This document shows, piece after piece, positions 1-8,151 of a stretch of 63,947 nucleotides of DNA. The notes beneath the pieces were generated by a model. It made no database searches, was not told the origin of the DNA, and saw nothing but the letters and a program-made list of their open reading frames with translations. Source of the DNA: Streptococcus parasanguinis (lineage in GTDB: Bacteria; Bacillota; Bacilli; Lactobacillales; Streptococcaceae); the NCBI RefSeq assembly GCF_018499505.1, contig NZ_JAHDAC010000010.1, positions 1-63,947 of the forward strand, read 5' to 3'. Positions within the stretch are counted from its first letter, which is position 1. Each line of letters begins with the position of its first letter. The translations under genes and the position numbers were made by a program.

Positions 1-3
1 TTT

Positions 4-76
4 GGCTCGGTAGCTCAGTTGGTAGAGCAATGGATTGAAGCTCCATGTGTCGGCGGTTCGATTCCGTCTCGCGCCA
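4..76 (+). tRNA. tRNA-Phe (GAA)
   Basis: A cloverleaf with anticodon GAA in the loop TTGAAGC and a TTCGATTC T-loop. The acceptor stem has one U-C mismatch (bases 7 and 72) and a G-U pair, and the discriminator is A. It is the first of six tRNA genes in one cluster, and no CCA is encoded. Confidence 0.93.
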
Positions 77-91
77 TCAATTCAATAATTA

Positions 92-172
92 GGAAGGGTA
101 GCGAAGAGGCTAAACGCGGCGGACTGTAAATCCGCTCCTTCGGGTTCGGGGGTTCGAATCCCTCCCCTTCCA
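92..172 (+). tRNA. tRNA-Tyr (GTA)
   Basis: A class II tRNA with a long variable arm. The anticodon is GTA (ACTGTAAAT), and the acceptor GGAAGGG pairs with CCCTTCC, with discriminator A. It lies 15 nt after tRNA-Phe. Confidence 0.95.
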
Positions 173-178
173 TCCTTT

Positions 179-249
179 ACGGGCATAGTTTAAAGGTAGA
201 ACTAAGGTCTCCAAAACCTTCAGTGTGGGTTCAATTCCTACTGCCCGTG
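179..249 (+). tRNA. tRNA-Trp (CCA)
   Basis: The anticodon is CCA within TCTCCAAAA. The acceptor ACGGGCA pairs with TGCCCGT and the discriminator is G, as expected for bacterial tRNA-Trp. Confidence 0.95.
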
Positions 250-260
250 TTAATAATTAT

Positions 261-334
261 GGCGGGTGTGGTGAAGTGGTTAACACACCAGATTGTGGCT
301 CTGGCATGCGTGGGTTCGATCCCCATCACTCGCC
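261..334 (+). tRNA. tRNA-His (GTG)
   Basis: The anticodon is GTG (ATTGTGGC). The acceptor is extended by the extra 5' G opposite C73, the identity feature of tRNA-His. Confidence 0.95.
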
Positions 335-347
335 TATTTATTATTAT

Positions 348-419
348 TGGGGTATAGCCAAGCGGTAAGGCAAGGGACTTTGACTCCCTCATGCGTTGGT
401 TCGAATCCAGCTACCCCAG
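348..419 (+). tRNA. tRNA-Gln (TTG)
   Basis: The anticodon is TTG in CTTTGAC. The acceptor TGGGGTA pairs with TACCCCA and the discriminator is G. Confidence 0.95.
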
Positions 420-429
420 TTAAATTTAT

Positions 430-513
430 GCCGGCGTGGCGGAATTGGCAGACGCGCTGGACTCAAAATCCAGTGTCCGCAAGGACGTGCCGGTTCGACC
501 CCGGCCGCCGGTA
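430..513 (+). tRNA. tRNA-Leu (CAA), integration target
   Basis: A class II tRNA with a long variable arm. The anticodon loop CTCAAAA gives anticodon CAA, and the acceptor GCCGGCG pairs with CGCCGGT, ending in a G-U pair. The gene is complete. Its 3' half, from the anticodon loop onward, is repeated exactly at 3049-3104, which marks it as the attachment site of the element that follows. Confidence 0.95.
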
Positions 514-516
514 TAG
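461..516 (+). repeat. attL-type direct repeat (56 bp, within tRNA-Leu)
   Basis: This copy runs from the anticodon loop through the tRNA 3' end plus three flanking bases. It is identical to 3049-3104, and identity stops at both ends. Confidence 0.9.
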
Positions 517-520
517 TTTA

Positions 521-552
521 AAAGACAAGGTTTTCGGACCTTGTCTTTTTTT
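521..552 (+). terminator. Intrinsic terminator after the tRNA cluster
   Basis: The stem AAAGACAAGG/CCTTGTCTTT has an 8 nt loop and runs into a T-tract. It lies just outside the left attachment repeat, so it was probably brought by the element. Confidence 0.85.
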
Positions 553-587
553 CTTTGTTGTGTGTCGAGTTACCAATTTTTTCCATT

Positions 588-1535
588 TTAAAATAAATCA
601 TCAAGTTTATTAGCCAATGTTTTCTGTTTGCTAGGGTACAAATGGGAATAAGTATCAATTGTTGTCGTAATAGATGCGTGTCCTAATCTTTCTTTAACAA
701 CAAGATAATCTTCCCCTTGATTTATAAGTAATGAAGCATGAGAGTGTCTTAAATCATGAATTCTTATTCTCTTTAAATCTTTATCCCTTTCTAGTATTTG
801 CTTAAACTTCTTATCAATCATATTTTTTGTAATAGTTATTGGTGTACTCTGTATTATTTGTAGTTCGTCAGTATTTTCGGTAAATTCCTTAAGTCTTTCT
901 TTTTGTTTTTCTTTCCAATCTTTTAGCATTTCCGTTAATTTCTGATTGATTGTAATATTTCTAGTACCTGATCGTGTTTTTGTTGTATTAATGTAGCTTG
1001 TATTATTTACAAAGTATACCGTTTTGGTAACGAAAATTGTATTTGTTAAAAGATTTATATCATTCCAGTTCAATGCGAGTATTTCTCCCATTCTCATCCC
1101 AGTAAAGAAAGCAATTACGAAAAACAGGTCATAGCTTGTTTCATCATCTTGAATAAGTTCTCTAAATCTCGTGAATTCTTCTATACTCCAAAATTTGATA
1201 TTAGGCTTCCTAATTGGTAATTTTCTCAGATTCTCAACAGGATTTTTATCAATAAGGGATTTTCTTATACCAGTGTCAAAAATTTTTTTAAGTAGAATTA
1301 GAACTTTATTAATTGTATTATAACTTAAAGTTTCATTTTCATTTTGTTTTTTAGGTTTTGTTTTTAGGTATTCACGAAATTCGAATATATGGTCATCTGG
1401 ATTGTCTACTGAGACTTGGGTTGATTTCTTTTTGAATTGTCCATCCTTAATTGTTACATTGTATTTCCAACCAATATCGGTATTACAGCGAAACATAAAA
1501 TATGATACAATAAAAACAATTAATAGTTCGATCAT
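588..1535 (-). CDS. int: Tyrosine-type site-specific integrase, possibly 5'-truncated
   Basis: This is a phage-integrase-family tyrosine recombinase for integration into the adjacent tRNA-Leu. The catalytic residues are visible: Arg148 (FFTGMRMGEI), a Lys near 186, His260-x-x-Arg263 (HDLRHSH), His286 (LGHAS) and Tyr296 (DTYSHLYP). A core-binding region occupies about residues 50-105. At 315 aa it is shorter than the usual 370-400. The first 16 residues are hydrophobic and look foreign, then WKYNVTIKDGQFKKKST resembles part of an arm-type DNA-binding domain before a jump into the core-binding domain. The start codon has no clear ribosome site and lies against the next gene's promoter region. 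I infer 5' loss and an internal deletion, so activity is doubtful. Confidence 0.85.
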   Translation of the reverse strand: MIELLIVFIVSYFMFRCNTDIGWKYNVTIKDGQFKKKSTQVSVDNPDDHIFEFREYLKTKPKKQNENETLSYNTINKVLILLKKIFDTGIRKSLIDKNPVENLRKLPIRKPNIKFWSIEEFTRFRELIQDDETSYDLFFVIAFFTGMRMGEILALNWNDINLLTNTIFVTKTVYFVNNTSYINTTKTRSGTRNITINQKLTEMLKDWKEKQKERLKEFTENTDELQIIQSTPITITKNMIDKKFKQILERDKDLKRIRIHDLRHSHASLLINQGEDYLVVKERLGHASITTTIDTYSHLYPSKQKTLANKLDDLF

Positions 1536-1554
1536 TTATCAAAGAGGAGTAAGA

Positions 1555-2193
1555 ATGATGAAAAATATTTATATGTATATTCAAGATACTATGGCTGATT
1601 TCGAACACGGCTATTTAATGCAGGCGCTAAGCTTACAGTCAATGTTAGGAGAAGCTAAAGTAAAATTAGTAACAGTTTCTAAAGGGAAAAAGTCTATAAA
1701 AACTGCTGGAGGCATGACAATTGTTCCAGATGTTAATCTATATGATTTAGATACTGCAAATGCAGCTGCGCTAGTGCTTATTGGAGGTGATACTTGGTTG
1801 GATAATGAGCAAGATGATGTTTTAGAAGTAGCCTCTAAACTATTGCAAGAAAATATTTTAGTTGGAGCTATTTGTGGCGCTACTTTGGGATTAGCTGAAA
1901 AAGGAATTTTAGATAATCGATATCATACAAGTAATGCTTCATTCTTTTTAACCCAGATGAGCCAACATTATCGAGGGCAGGATTATTATAAAGATGAGAT
2001 TGCAGTTCAAGATGGAAAGCTTATTACCGCTAGCTCAGCCGGATCTTTATCATGGACTAAGCTCATTGTCGAGGAGTTAGGCCTATATTCAAAATCTACA
2101 GTAGAAGCATGGTTTAATTATTTTTCAACGGGGGATGCTCATTATTATTTTGAAATGATGAACTCTTTAGAAAAAGATGCACAAGGACATTAG
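1555..2193 (+). CDS. DJ-1/PfpI family protein
   Basis: A 212-residue member of the DJ-1/PfpI class I glutamine-amidotransferase-like fold. The nucleophile elbow VGAICGATLG carries Cys107, and the LVLIGGD strand precedes it. The family includes proteases, chaperones and glyoxalases, and the substrate cannot be read from sequence. A GAGGAG ribosome site lies 5 nt before the first ATG; a second ATG at 1558 is equally well placed. It is transcribed away from the integrase, and its 3' end abuts the DUF1697 gene. Within the island it is cargo. Confidence 0.8.
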   Translation: MMKNIYMYIQDTMADFEHGYLMQALSLQSMLGEAKVKLVTVSKGKKSIKTAGGMTIVPDVNLYDLDTANAAALVLIGGDTWLDNEQDDVLEVASKLLQENILVGAICGATLGLAEKGILDNRYHTSNASFFLTQMSQHYRGQDYYKDEIAVQDGKLITASSAGSLSWTKLIVEELGLYSKSTVEAWFNYFSTGDAHYYFEMMNSLEKDAQGH

Positions 2194-2194
2194 T

Positions 2195-2719
2195 ATGAAA
2201 AAGATTATTCTCCTTCGCGGAGTAACACCAACAGGTACCAATAGAATTCCCAAAATGTCTTATTTAGTAGAAATCCTAACAGAAGTTGGTTTTTTAAATG
2301 TTCAAACATATATTCAGAGTGGGAATATACTGTTAGAATCAGAGTTATCTGACGAAGAAATCAGAAAGTTAGTTCATGATACGATTTTGGATAAAATTGG
2401 AGCTGATTTATCAATAATTATCAAAGAAATTAATCAATTAGAGATTGCTATTCAAGAAAACCCATTTGATAATACTTATGATAGTTCTCGTATTCATCTA
2501 GTTTTTACTAACGAAGAGATTCCCGAAAGTACTCTAACAGAACTTAGTAGAGAGAATTTTGGAGATGAAGAGTTCTATGGTGGTCACGAGTGCTGTTACC
2601 TATATTTACCACGTGATGCTCGAAAAAAACGTTTAAACACAAATTATCTTGAAAAGAAATTTGGAATTCGGATGACTATGAGGAAGTTGAGTGTGGTAGA
2701 ACGACTTACGAAATTATAA
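2195..2719 (+). CDS. DUF1697 family protein
   Basis: A 174-residue protein matching DUF1697 from memory: an N-terminal KIILLRGVTPTGTNRIPK-type strand and loop, a YIQSGNILLES segment, and a C-terminal TNYLEKKFG helix. Function is unknown. The ATG at 2195 was chosen because AAGGA lies 7 nt upstream; an upstream in-frame ATG at 2177 has no ribosome site. It starts 1 nt after the DJ-1/PfpI stop codon, so the two are probably co-transcribed and coupled. Confidence 0.75.
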   Translation: MKKIILLRGVTPTGTNRIPKMSYLVEILTEVGFLNVQTYIQSGNILLESELSDEEIRKLVHDTILDKIGADLSIIIKEINQLEIAIQENPFDNTYDSSRIHLVFTNEEIPESTLTELSRENFGDEEFYGGHECCYLYLPRDARKKRLNTNYLEKKFGIRMTMRKLSVVERLTKL

Positions 2720-3048
2720 TCTTTAAACAAGATAACTACATAACGTTCCATATCCTCCTTGTTAGGGGAAAGAAGCTTCTTTTTGTTTGATTTCCTAGAT
2801 ATAGTTCTATTTAGTTTCTATATTTTTAGTATTCTAAAAGAGATAAAGGAATTAAAGTAAATAAAAGGTAAGTAAATAGATAGACGTAATCTAATTTGAA
2901 TTATCTTTATCTGGGGCATGAGTCCGTGTCTTTAACGGGGTTACCAAAAAGTTACAAAAATTTGAAAAATGAGTCTATTTTGCAAGATTCAAAAGGCTTA
3001 AAACCCTATTAAATCAAGGTTGTAAGATTTAAATAATGTAGTTATGGA
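2720..3048. other. Non-coding right end of the mini-island
   Basis: This AT-rich stretch has no convincing gene on either strand. A short hairpin (GAAGCTTC within 2770-2785) is visible. The rest resembles the non-coding end usually found at an attachment site. Confidence 0.5.
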
Positions 3049-3104
3049 ACTCAAAATCCAGTGTCCGCAAGGACGTGCCGGTTCGACCCCGGCCGCCGGT
3101 ATAG
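3049..3104 (+). repeat. attR-type direct repeat (tRNA-Leu 3' fragment)
   Basis: An exact 56 bp copy of 461-516. It lacks the 5' half of the tRNA and is not a functional gene. Confidence 0.9.
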
Positions 3105-3109
3105 ATTAT

Positions 3110-3132
3110 AAAGGAGTTTTACTCCTTTTTTT
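3110..3132 (+). terminator. Original tRNA-cluster terminator, displaced by the island
   Basis: The hairpin AAAGGAGT/ACTCCTTT is followed by T residues just after the right attachment repeat. It probably terminated the tRNA operon before the insertion. Confidence 0.75.
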
Positions 3133-3156
3133 GTTTTATTTTTTTCTTTTTTATGA

Positions 3157-3173
3157 TATAATTAACCGGTAAA
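3157..3173 (+). promoter_or_regulatory. adcR promoter -10 with AdcR (Zn) operator
   Basis: TATAAT (3157-3162) overlaps TTAACCGGTAAA (3162-3173), which matches the known AdcR box TTAACYRGTTAA except at one position. This placement fits zinc-dependent autorepression of adcRCBA. The -35 region is poor. Confidence 0.75.
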
Positions 3174-3204
3174 GTTTCTTTTGCTAAATTAGAAGGAGTT
3201 AATT

Positions 3205-3642
3205 TTGTCTGAAGTTGCAAATAAAATTGATCGATTTTTAAATTCTATTTTATTGTTATCAGAAAATCAGCATGAGATTTTAGTTGGTTCTTGTACCAGT
3301 GGTGTTTCATTAACCAACACTCAGGAACATATTTTGATGCTGGTTGCTGATGAATCTCTAACCAATTCTGTCTTATCTAAGAAATTGAATGTCAGTCAGG
3401 CGGCTGTCACGAAGGCTGTGAAACCCTTATTAAGTCAGGGGATGCTGGAGACTTATCGAGATGAGAATGATGCTAGGGTTCTCTATTATCGCTTAACTGA
3501 GATCGGTAAGCCGATTGCATTAGAGCATCAGCACCACCATCAGCATACCCTTCACACTTATGAGGATGTTTTGTCGAAGTTTACTAAGAATGAGCAAGGG
3601 GTCATTTCGCGGTTTTTAGATCTATTGGAAGAGGAGTTATAG
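3205..3642 (+). CDS. adcR: Zinc-responsive MarR-family repressor AdcR
   Basis: A 145-residue MarR-fold repressor that binds DNA when loaded with zinc and shuts off zinc uptake. The winged helix lies at about 50-100 ([19 protein letters not shown]), followed by the His-rich metal segment LEHQHHHQH. It starts at TTG, set by AAGGAG 8-9 nt upstream. It is the first gene of adcRCBA, with adcC starting 1 nt after its stop. An AdcR-type operator overlaps the -10 element. Its length matches known streptococcal AdcR. Confidence 0.93.
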   Translation: MSEVANKIDRFLNSILLLSENQHEILVGSCTSGVSLTNTQEHILMLVADESLTNSVLSKKLNVSQAAVTKAVKPLLSQGMLETYRDENDARVLYYRLTEIGKPIALEHQHHHQHTLHTYEDVLSKFTKNEQGVISRFLDLLEEEL

Positions 3643-3643
3643 T

Positions 3644-4348
3644 TTGAGGTATATTACGGTTTCGAATTTATCGTTTTATTATGATCGGGAACCGGTTTTA
3701 GAAGGGATCAATTACTACTTAGATAGTGGGGAGTTTGTGACTTTGACCGGTGAAAATGGTGCTGCTAAGTCAACCTTGATTAAGGCTAGTCTTGGGATTT
3801 TACAGCCCAAGGTCGGGACAGTTGAGATTTCAAAGACGAATGTTAAGGGAAAGAAGTTAAGGATTGCTTATTTGCCGCAACAGATTGCTAGTTTTAATGC
3901 AGGGTTTCCCAGTACGGTCTATGAATTTGTGAAGTCAGGTCGGTATCCTCGTAAAGGCTGGTTTCGAAAGTTGAATGAGCACGATGAAAAACATATTCTG
4001 AAGAGTTTAGAATCTGTTGGAATGCTTGAGTTCAAGGATCGGGCGATTGGTTCTTTGTCTGGTGGTCAGAAACAGAGGGCCGTCATTGCTCGGATGTTTG
4101 CTTCGGATCCGGATATCTTTGTTTTAGATGAACCGACGACAGGGATGGATGCGACGACAAAGAGTGATTTTTATGAGTTAATGCATCACAGTGCGCATCA
4201 CCATCAAAAATCTGTTTTGATGATTACGCATGATCCTGAAGAGGTTAACCAATTTGCGGATCGGAATATTCATTTGGTTCGTGACCAGAGCTCTCCTTGG
4301 AGATGTTTTAACGTCCATGATACAGAAGGGGAGGGTGACCATGCTTGA
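3644..4348 (+). CDS. adcC: Zinc ABC transporter ATP-binding protein AdcC
   Basis: The ATPase of the AdcABC zinc importer, 234 residues. The Walker A segment is GENGAAKST, with Ala where most ABC proteins have Gly; streptococcal AdcC is known to look like this. The signature is LSGGQKQ, Walker [12 protein letters not shown], and the switch His lies in LMITHD. It begins at TTG directly after adcR and overlaps adcB by 8 nt, so the genes are translationally coupled. Confidence 0.93.
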   Translation: MRYITVSNLSFYYDREPVLEGINYYLDSGEFVTLTGENGAAKSTLIKASLGILQPKVGTVEISKTNVKGKKLRIAYLPQQIASFNAGFPSTVYEFVKSGRYPRKGWFRKLNEHDEKHILKSLESVGMLEFKDRAIGSLSGGQKQRAVIARMFASDPDIFVLDEPTTGMDATTKSDFYELMHHSAHHHQKSVLMITHDPEEVNQFADRNIHLVRDQSSPWRCFNVHDTEGEGDHA

Positions 4349-5144
4349 TTTATTCCAGTATGATTTTATGCAGCGAGCCTTGTTGGCTATGGTTGCCATG
4401 AGTCTTTTTTCTCCTGTATTAGGGATTTTCTTGATTTTAAGACGGCAGAGTCTGATGAGTGATACGCTGAGTCACGTCTCTCTTGCGGGTGTCGCTTTTG
4501 GACTTTTCCTTGGGATCTCTCCGACGCTCTCGACTATGATCATTGTCATTATTGCTGCGGTCTTTCTTGAGTATTTGCGGACCTTATTTAAGGACTTTAT
4601 GGAGATCGGGACGGCAATTTTAATGTCCACTGGTCTTGCCCTAGCTTTGGTACTGATGCGTGGTGGTGGGAAAAGCTCGATGAGCTTGGATCAATATTTG
4701 TTTGGTTCTACTCTAACCATTACGGATGAACAGGTGATCGCCTTATTTGTGATTGCTTTCGTTGTATTAGTGTTAACAGCCTTATTCTTGCGGCCTATGT
4801 ATATTTTGACTTTTGATGAAGATACGGCTTTTGTAGATGGCCTTCCGGTTAGGACCATGTCTATCTTATTTAATGTGGTAACGGGGGTTGCTATCGCCTT
4901 AATGATTCCTGCAGCAGGATCGTTATTGGTTTCAACCATCATGGTCTTACCGGCTAGTATTGCCCTGAAATTAGGGAAGAACTTCCGTGGGGTCATGCTG
5001 ATTGCGGTCATCATTGGTTTTATCGGGATGTTTAGTGGGTTGATTTTGTCTTATATTGCAGATACACCAGCGAGTGCCAGCATCACGCTTTTATTTGTGG
5101 CACTGTTCTTGCTTGTGAATCTTGGATCACGTTTGAGGAAATAG
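4341..5144 (+). CDS. adcB: Zinc ABC transporter permease AdcB
   Basis: An integral membrane permease of the ABC-3 family, 267 residues, with about 8 hydrophobic segments spanning nearly its whole length. It moves zinc delivered by AdcA using AdcC ATPase energy. The ATG at 4341 was chosen for its preceding GGGGAGGG ribosome site; an earlier in-frame ATG lies deep inside adcC. It overlaps adcC by 8 nt and ends 2 nt before adcA. Confidence 0.93.
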   Translation: MLDLFQYDFMQRALLAMVAMSLFSPVLGIFLILRRQSLMSDTLSHVSLAGVAFGLFLGISPTLSTMIIVIIAAVFLEYLRTLFKDFMEIGTAILMSTGLALALVLMRGGGKSSMSLDQYLFGSTLTITDEQVIALFVIAFVVLVLTALFLRPMYILTFDEDTAFVDGLPVRTMSILFNVVTGVAIALMIPAAGSLLVSTIMVLPASIALKLGKNFRGVMLIAVIIGFIGMFSGLILSYIADTPASASITLLFVALFLLVNLGSRLRK

Positions 5145-5146
5145 AT

Positions 5147-6652
5147 ATGAACTTTAAAAAATTTGGTTGGTTTTTATTAGTGGCTTTGATCCTTGTTTTG
5201 ACAGCTTGTGGCAAAAGTCAGAGTCAAAATGGGAAATTAAAAGTGATGACCACTTTCTATCCTGTTTATGATTTTACAAAAAATATTGTCGGAGATGAAG
5301 GAACGGTAGACCTGCTTATTGGAGCGGGATCAGAGCCTCATGAATATGAATTGTCTGCTAAGGGGCGGGCTATGATTCAAGATTCGGATGTTTTCGTCTA
5401 TGAGAATGAAAACATGGAAACGTGGGTTCCAAATCTTTTGAAATCAATGAAGGATAAGAAAACTAAAGTGATCGATGCTACCAAGGGTATGGTCTTGCTT
5501 CCTGGATTGGAAGAGGAACATGAACACGAAGGGGGCGAAGAACACCATCATGAATATGATCCTCACCTTTGGCTTTCTCCACATCGTGCCATGAAGATGG
5601 TAGAGTCGATTCGTGATCAGTTGGTGGCAGCTTATCCAGATAAGAAAAAGACGTTTGAGAAAAATGCCCAAGCCTATCTAAAGAAATTACAGGCCTTGGA
5701 TCAAGCTTATCAGGATGGGTTGAAAGATGCGAAACAAAAGAATTTCGTGACCCAACACGCAGCTTTCCGTTACTTGGCCTTGGATTATGGATTAAACCAG
5801 GTGGCCATTTCAGGGATTTCACCTGATAGTGAGCCTTCTGCCGCACGATTGCGTGAATTGACAGAGTATATCAAGAAAAATGAGATCAAGGTCATTTACT
5901 TTGAGGAAAATGCTTCTAAGTCCTTGGCGAAAACCTTGTCTTCTGAAGCTGGTGTTGAGTTGGCTGTCTTAAATCCTTTGGAAAGCCTGACGGATCAAGA
6001 AATGAAAGATGGCGAAGACTACGTGTCTGTTATGAAGGAAAATCTGAAGGCACTAGAGAAAACAACGTCACAAGCTGGTAAGGATATTCAACCGGAACAT
6101 GAGGAAGATTCTAAGACGGTTCAAAAGGGCTATTTCGAGGATAGTCAAGTGAAGGATCGTAGCTTGGAAAATTATGCGGGTGATTGGAAATCAGTTTATC
6201 CATACTTGCAAGATGGAACTTTGGATCAGGTCTTTGATTATAAGTCAAAATTAAATCCAACCATGACTGCTGCTGAGTATAAGGAATATTATACCAAGGG
6301 TTACCAAACAGATATTGATCGGATTAAGATTGATAAGGATTCAATGGAGTTTTATCAAAAAGGATCTTCTAAGAAATATGCTTATAAATACGTAGGTAAG
6401 CACATTTTGACTTATAAGAAGGGGAATCGTGGTGTTCGTTATCTCTTTGAAGCGAAAGAGAGCGATGCGGGAGACTTCAAATATGTTCAATTTAGTGACC
6501 ATGAAATTACTCCGGTAAAGGCAGCTCACTTCCACATTTTCCATGGAGGAAAGAGTCAAGAGGCGCTTTATGATGAGTTGGAAAATTGGCCAACTTATTA
6601 TCCTTCCAACTTATCTGGTTTAGAAGTGGCACAGGAAATGCTGGCTCATTAA
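5147..6652 (+). CDS. adcA: Zinc-binding lipoprotein AdcA (ZnuA-ZinT fusion)
   Basis: The extracellular zinc-capture lipoprotein of the Adc system, 501 residues. The signal peptide ends in the lipobox LTAC. A ZnuA-like cluster A-I binding domain fills about residues 28-305, with a His/Glu-rich loop near 125-140 (EHEHEGGEEHHHEYDPH). A C-terminal ZinT domain follows from about 325 to the end (AAHFHIFHGGKSQE). The two-domain build and length are those of streptococcal AdcA. A hairpin terminator follows. Confidence 0.95.
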   Translation: MNFKKFGWFLLVALILVLTACGKSQSQNGKLKVMTTFYPVYDFTKNIVGDEGTVDLLIGAGSEPHEYELSAKGRAMIQDSDVFVYENENMETWVPNLLKSMKDKKTKVIDATKGMVLLPGLEEEHEHEGGEEHHHEYDPHLWLSPHRAMKMVESIRDQLVAAYPDKKKTFEKNAQAYLKKLQALDQAYQDGLKDAKQKNFVTQHAAFRYLALDYGLNQVAISGISPDSEPSAARLRELTEYIKKNEIKVIYFEENASKSLAKTLSSEAGVELAVLNPLESLTDQEMKDGEDYVSVMKENLKALEKTTSQAGKDIQPEHEEDSKTVQKGYFEDSQVKDRSLENYAGDWKSVYPYLQDGTLDQVFDYKSKLNPTMTAAEYKEYYTKGYQTDIDRIKIDKDSMEFYQKGSSKKYAYKYVGKHILTYKKGNRGVRYLFEAKESDAGDFKYVQFSDHEITPVKAAHFHIFHGGKSQEALYDELENWPTYYPSNLSGLEVAQEMLAH

Positions 6653-6662
6653 GAGCTGTATC

Positions 6663-6701
6663 AAAAGAGAGACTAGGACTGATTATCCCGGTCTCTTTTT
6701 G
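6663..6701 (+). terminator. Terminator of adcRCBA
   Basis: An imperfect hairpin (AGAGAGAC with GGTCTCTT) is followed by TTTTT shortly after the adcA stop. Confidence 0.75.
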
Positions 6702-6722
6702 ATTAAAAATGAGGAGTGAAGC

Positions 6723-6751
6723 TTGTCAAATGCTTGAAAATACGTTACAAT
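6723..6751 (+). promoter_or_regulatory. SigA-type promoter for the lipoprotein gene
   Basis: TTGTCA (6723-6728) and TACAAT (6746-6751) are separated by 17 nt, about 40 nt upstream of the start codon. Confidence 0.75.
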
Positions 6752-6790
6752 GAAAGGGCTTTAAACTAAAAAATGTATGAGGAATTTTAA

Positions 6791-7348
6791 ATGAAAAAAG
6801 TTGGTGCAATTCTTGTGAGTCTTCTCAGTGTGGTCCTGTTGATAGCTTGTTCGCAACAGGGAGCGAGCAAAAAATCAACCGCCTCCTCTAGTCAAACGAC
6901 GACCTCTTCTGAGGTCAAAAAGACGGATGCGTCTAGTTCGGAAGTGAAGGAGAAAGAAAAAAAAGAAGAGAAAAAAGAAGTGAAGAAAATGAATCTTGAG
7001 GCTATTGCCAATGGAGATTACAGCAGTATTGCTGGTGTCTGGCAAGATGATAAAGGAAACAAGCTGGTCTTTAACGACAAAGGTTTGGTCTCGCAAGAGT
7101 TAGAGGGCTATGGAGCTTCTTTGACGGATTATGGAACCGCCTCAGAAGGCATTTATGGTGGTCGTGATGGGGGCTTCTTGTTGGAGTATATTCCTGCTGG
7201 AGTAACCATTGGTGATCAGGTCGATGATCAAGGACAAGTCGTCTTTAAGGATACATCAGATGCCTCTAAAAACCGTTTGTGGTCTGGTGTTGGTATCGCT
7301 AGTTTTGGGGAACAAGGCTCGATCTACTATCATGTAGGAGATGAATAA
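6791..7348 (+). CDS. DUF6287-type lipoprotein
   Basis: A 185-residue secreted lipoprotein. The signal peptide ends in the lipobox LLIACS, followed by a low-complexity Ser/Thr/Lys/Glu linker (residues about 22-65). The compact C-terminal domain (MNLEAIANGDYSSIAGVW ... YYHVGDE) resembles the streptococcal DUF6287 domain as I remember it. Function is unknown. It has its own promoter, and a GAGG ribosome site precedes the start. Confidence 0.75.
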   Translation: MKKVGAILVSLLSVVLLIACSQQGASKKSTASSSQTTTSSEVKKTDASSSEVKEKEKKEEKKEVKKMNLEAIANGDYSSIAGVWQDDKGNKLVFNDKGLVSQELEGYGASLTDYGTASEGIYGGRDGGFLLEYIPAGVTIGDQVDDQGQVVFKDTSDASKNRLWSGVGIASFGEQGSIYYHVGDE

Positions 7349-7351
7349 TGG

Positions 7352-7391
7352 AAAAAAGAGGCTGGGACAAAAGTCCTAGCCTCTCAATTAT
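7352..7391 (-). repeat. Truncated copy of the 181 bp repeat (terminator hairpin end)
   Basis: The hairpin GAGGCTGGGAC/GTCCTAGCCTC flanked by AAAAAA matches one end of the repeats at 51074-51255 and 52750-52930. The T-run lies on the minus strand only, so as a terminator it works best in that direction. Confidence 0.65.
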
Positions 7392-7411
7392 TTGAAGACA
7401 ACGTCTTCTTA

Positions 7412-7433
7412 GAAACTTTCCTTAGGTGAGTAC
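7412..7433 (-). repeat. End fragment of the three-hairpin dispersed repeat
   Basis: GAAACTTTCCTTAGGTGAGT is the reverse complement of the 3' end of the element at 33579-33716 (ACTCACCTAAGGAAAGTTT). Confidence 0.6.
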
Positions 7434-7482
7434 ATAACAGAAGGTCAGAGACTATGAAGCTAACTTTTGAGTATTTTTTTAT

Positions 7483-7539
7483 TTGACAAATATAAGTAGA
7501 CGGTGTATACTTTATAAAAAATAGACGGCGTATACTTTA
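7483..7539 (+). promoter_or_regulatory. Promoter with duplicated 18 bp operator for the TetR gene
   Basis: TTGACA (7483-7488), a 17 nt spacer, then TATACT (7506-7511). An 18 bp direct repeat beginning TAGACGG and ending GTATACTTTA occurs at 7497-7514 and 7522-7539 with one mismatch. The first copy covers the -10, so self-repression by the TetR protein is likely. Confidence 0.75.
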
Positions 7540-7557
7540 ATAAGGAAAGGTGATCAA

Positions 7558-8151
7558 ATGAAACGGAATACGGAAGAACTGAAAGAAAAGTTAATTTTGG
7601 TCGGCATTGAAGAAATCAGAACTAACGGGATTGACCGGATGTCTATGCGTACAATAGCTCAAAAATGTGGGGTGACTCATGGAGCTCCCTATAAGCATTT
7701 TGGAAGTAAAGATAGATATATTCAAGTGGTTATGGAACACTTATCAATGTTCTTTTTGAAAGATATGATACAAGGGATTGATACTTCCATAGATGCAAGA
7801 ACTCAACTAACTCTGATGGGCTGTAACTTTGTAAGGTTTGCCCAAGAGGAAACCTATCTATTTGAAGCATTATTTATCAAATTTCCATATAACTATTTGG
7901 AGTTATCTCAGGAAACTATTTCAGTCAACTCCTCTTTACCAGGATTTGAACATTTTAAGTCGGTAGCGTTAAGACTTAAAGATGAGGAAAATCTTTCTAG
8001 TAGTGACGCAGAAATTTTGATCCATTTTTGGAGTTTTATTGCTGGTTTGGCTCTATTGGTAAGGAGTCCCGTTGGAGAAAGCTTTAAAGAAAATGATGTT
8101 CAAAAGACCGTCAGAACGATGCTTGATATTTATATAAAAGGAGATAGCTGA
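7558..8151 (+). CDS. TetR/AcrR family transcriptional regulator
   Basis: A 197-residue TetR-type repressor. The N-terminal helix-turn-helix is at about 10-55 (MSMRTIAQKCGVTHGAPYKHFGSKD); the rest is the variable helical ligand domain. The ribosome site is GGAAAGGTG. It overlaps the following flavin reductase gene by the 1 nt of TGATG, so it probably controls that gene and itself. The ligand is unknown; quinones or electrophiles would fit the neighbour, by inference only. Confidence 0.88.
   Translation: MKRNTEELKEKLILVGIEEIRTNGIDRMSMRTIAQKCGVTHGAPYKHFGSKDRYIQVVMEHLSMFFLKDMIQGIDTSIDARTQLTLMGCNFVRFAQEETYLFEALFIKFPYNYLELSQETISVNSSLPGFEHFKSVALRLKDEENLSSSDAEILIHFWSFIAGLALLVRSPVGESFKENDVQKTVRTMLDIYIKGDS

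Larger units (their letters stand above)
461..3104. mobile_element. tRNA-Leu-integrated mini-island (integrative element remnant)
   Basis: The segment is bounded by a 56 bp perfect direct repeat (461-516 and 3049-3104) made of the 3' half of tRNA-Leu(CAA). A tyrosine recombinase gene lies next to the intact tRNA, the standard tRNA-targeting arrangement. Cargo is only two genes, a DJ-1/PfpI-like protein and a DUF1697 protein. No excisionase, replication, relaxase or structural phage gene is visible, and the DNA is more AT-rich than its surroundings. I infer a small integrative element or the deletion remnant of a larger one. Confidence 0.85.

Noticed and set aside
3049..3104. Second tRNA-Leu gene
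   Set aside because: It contains only the 3' half, from the anticodon loop onward; the 5' half is missing, so it is an attachment-site copy.
4230..4340. N-terminal extension of AdcB from 4230
   Set aside because: It would overlap adcC by over 100 nt; the ribosome site and membrane topology support ATG 4341.
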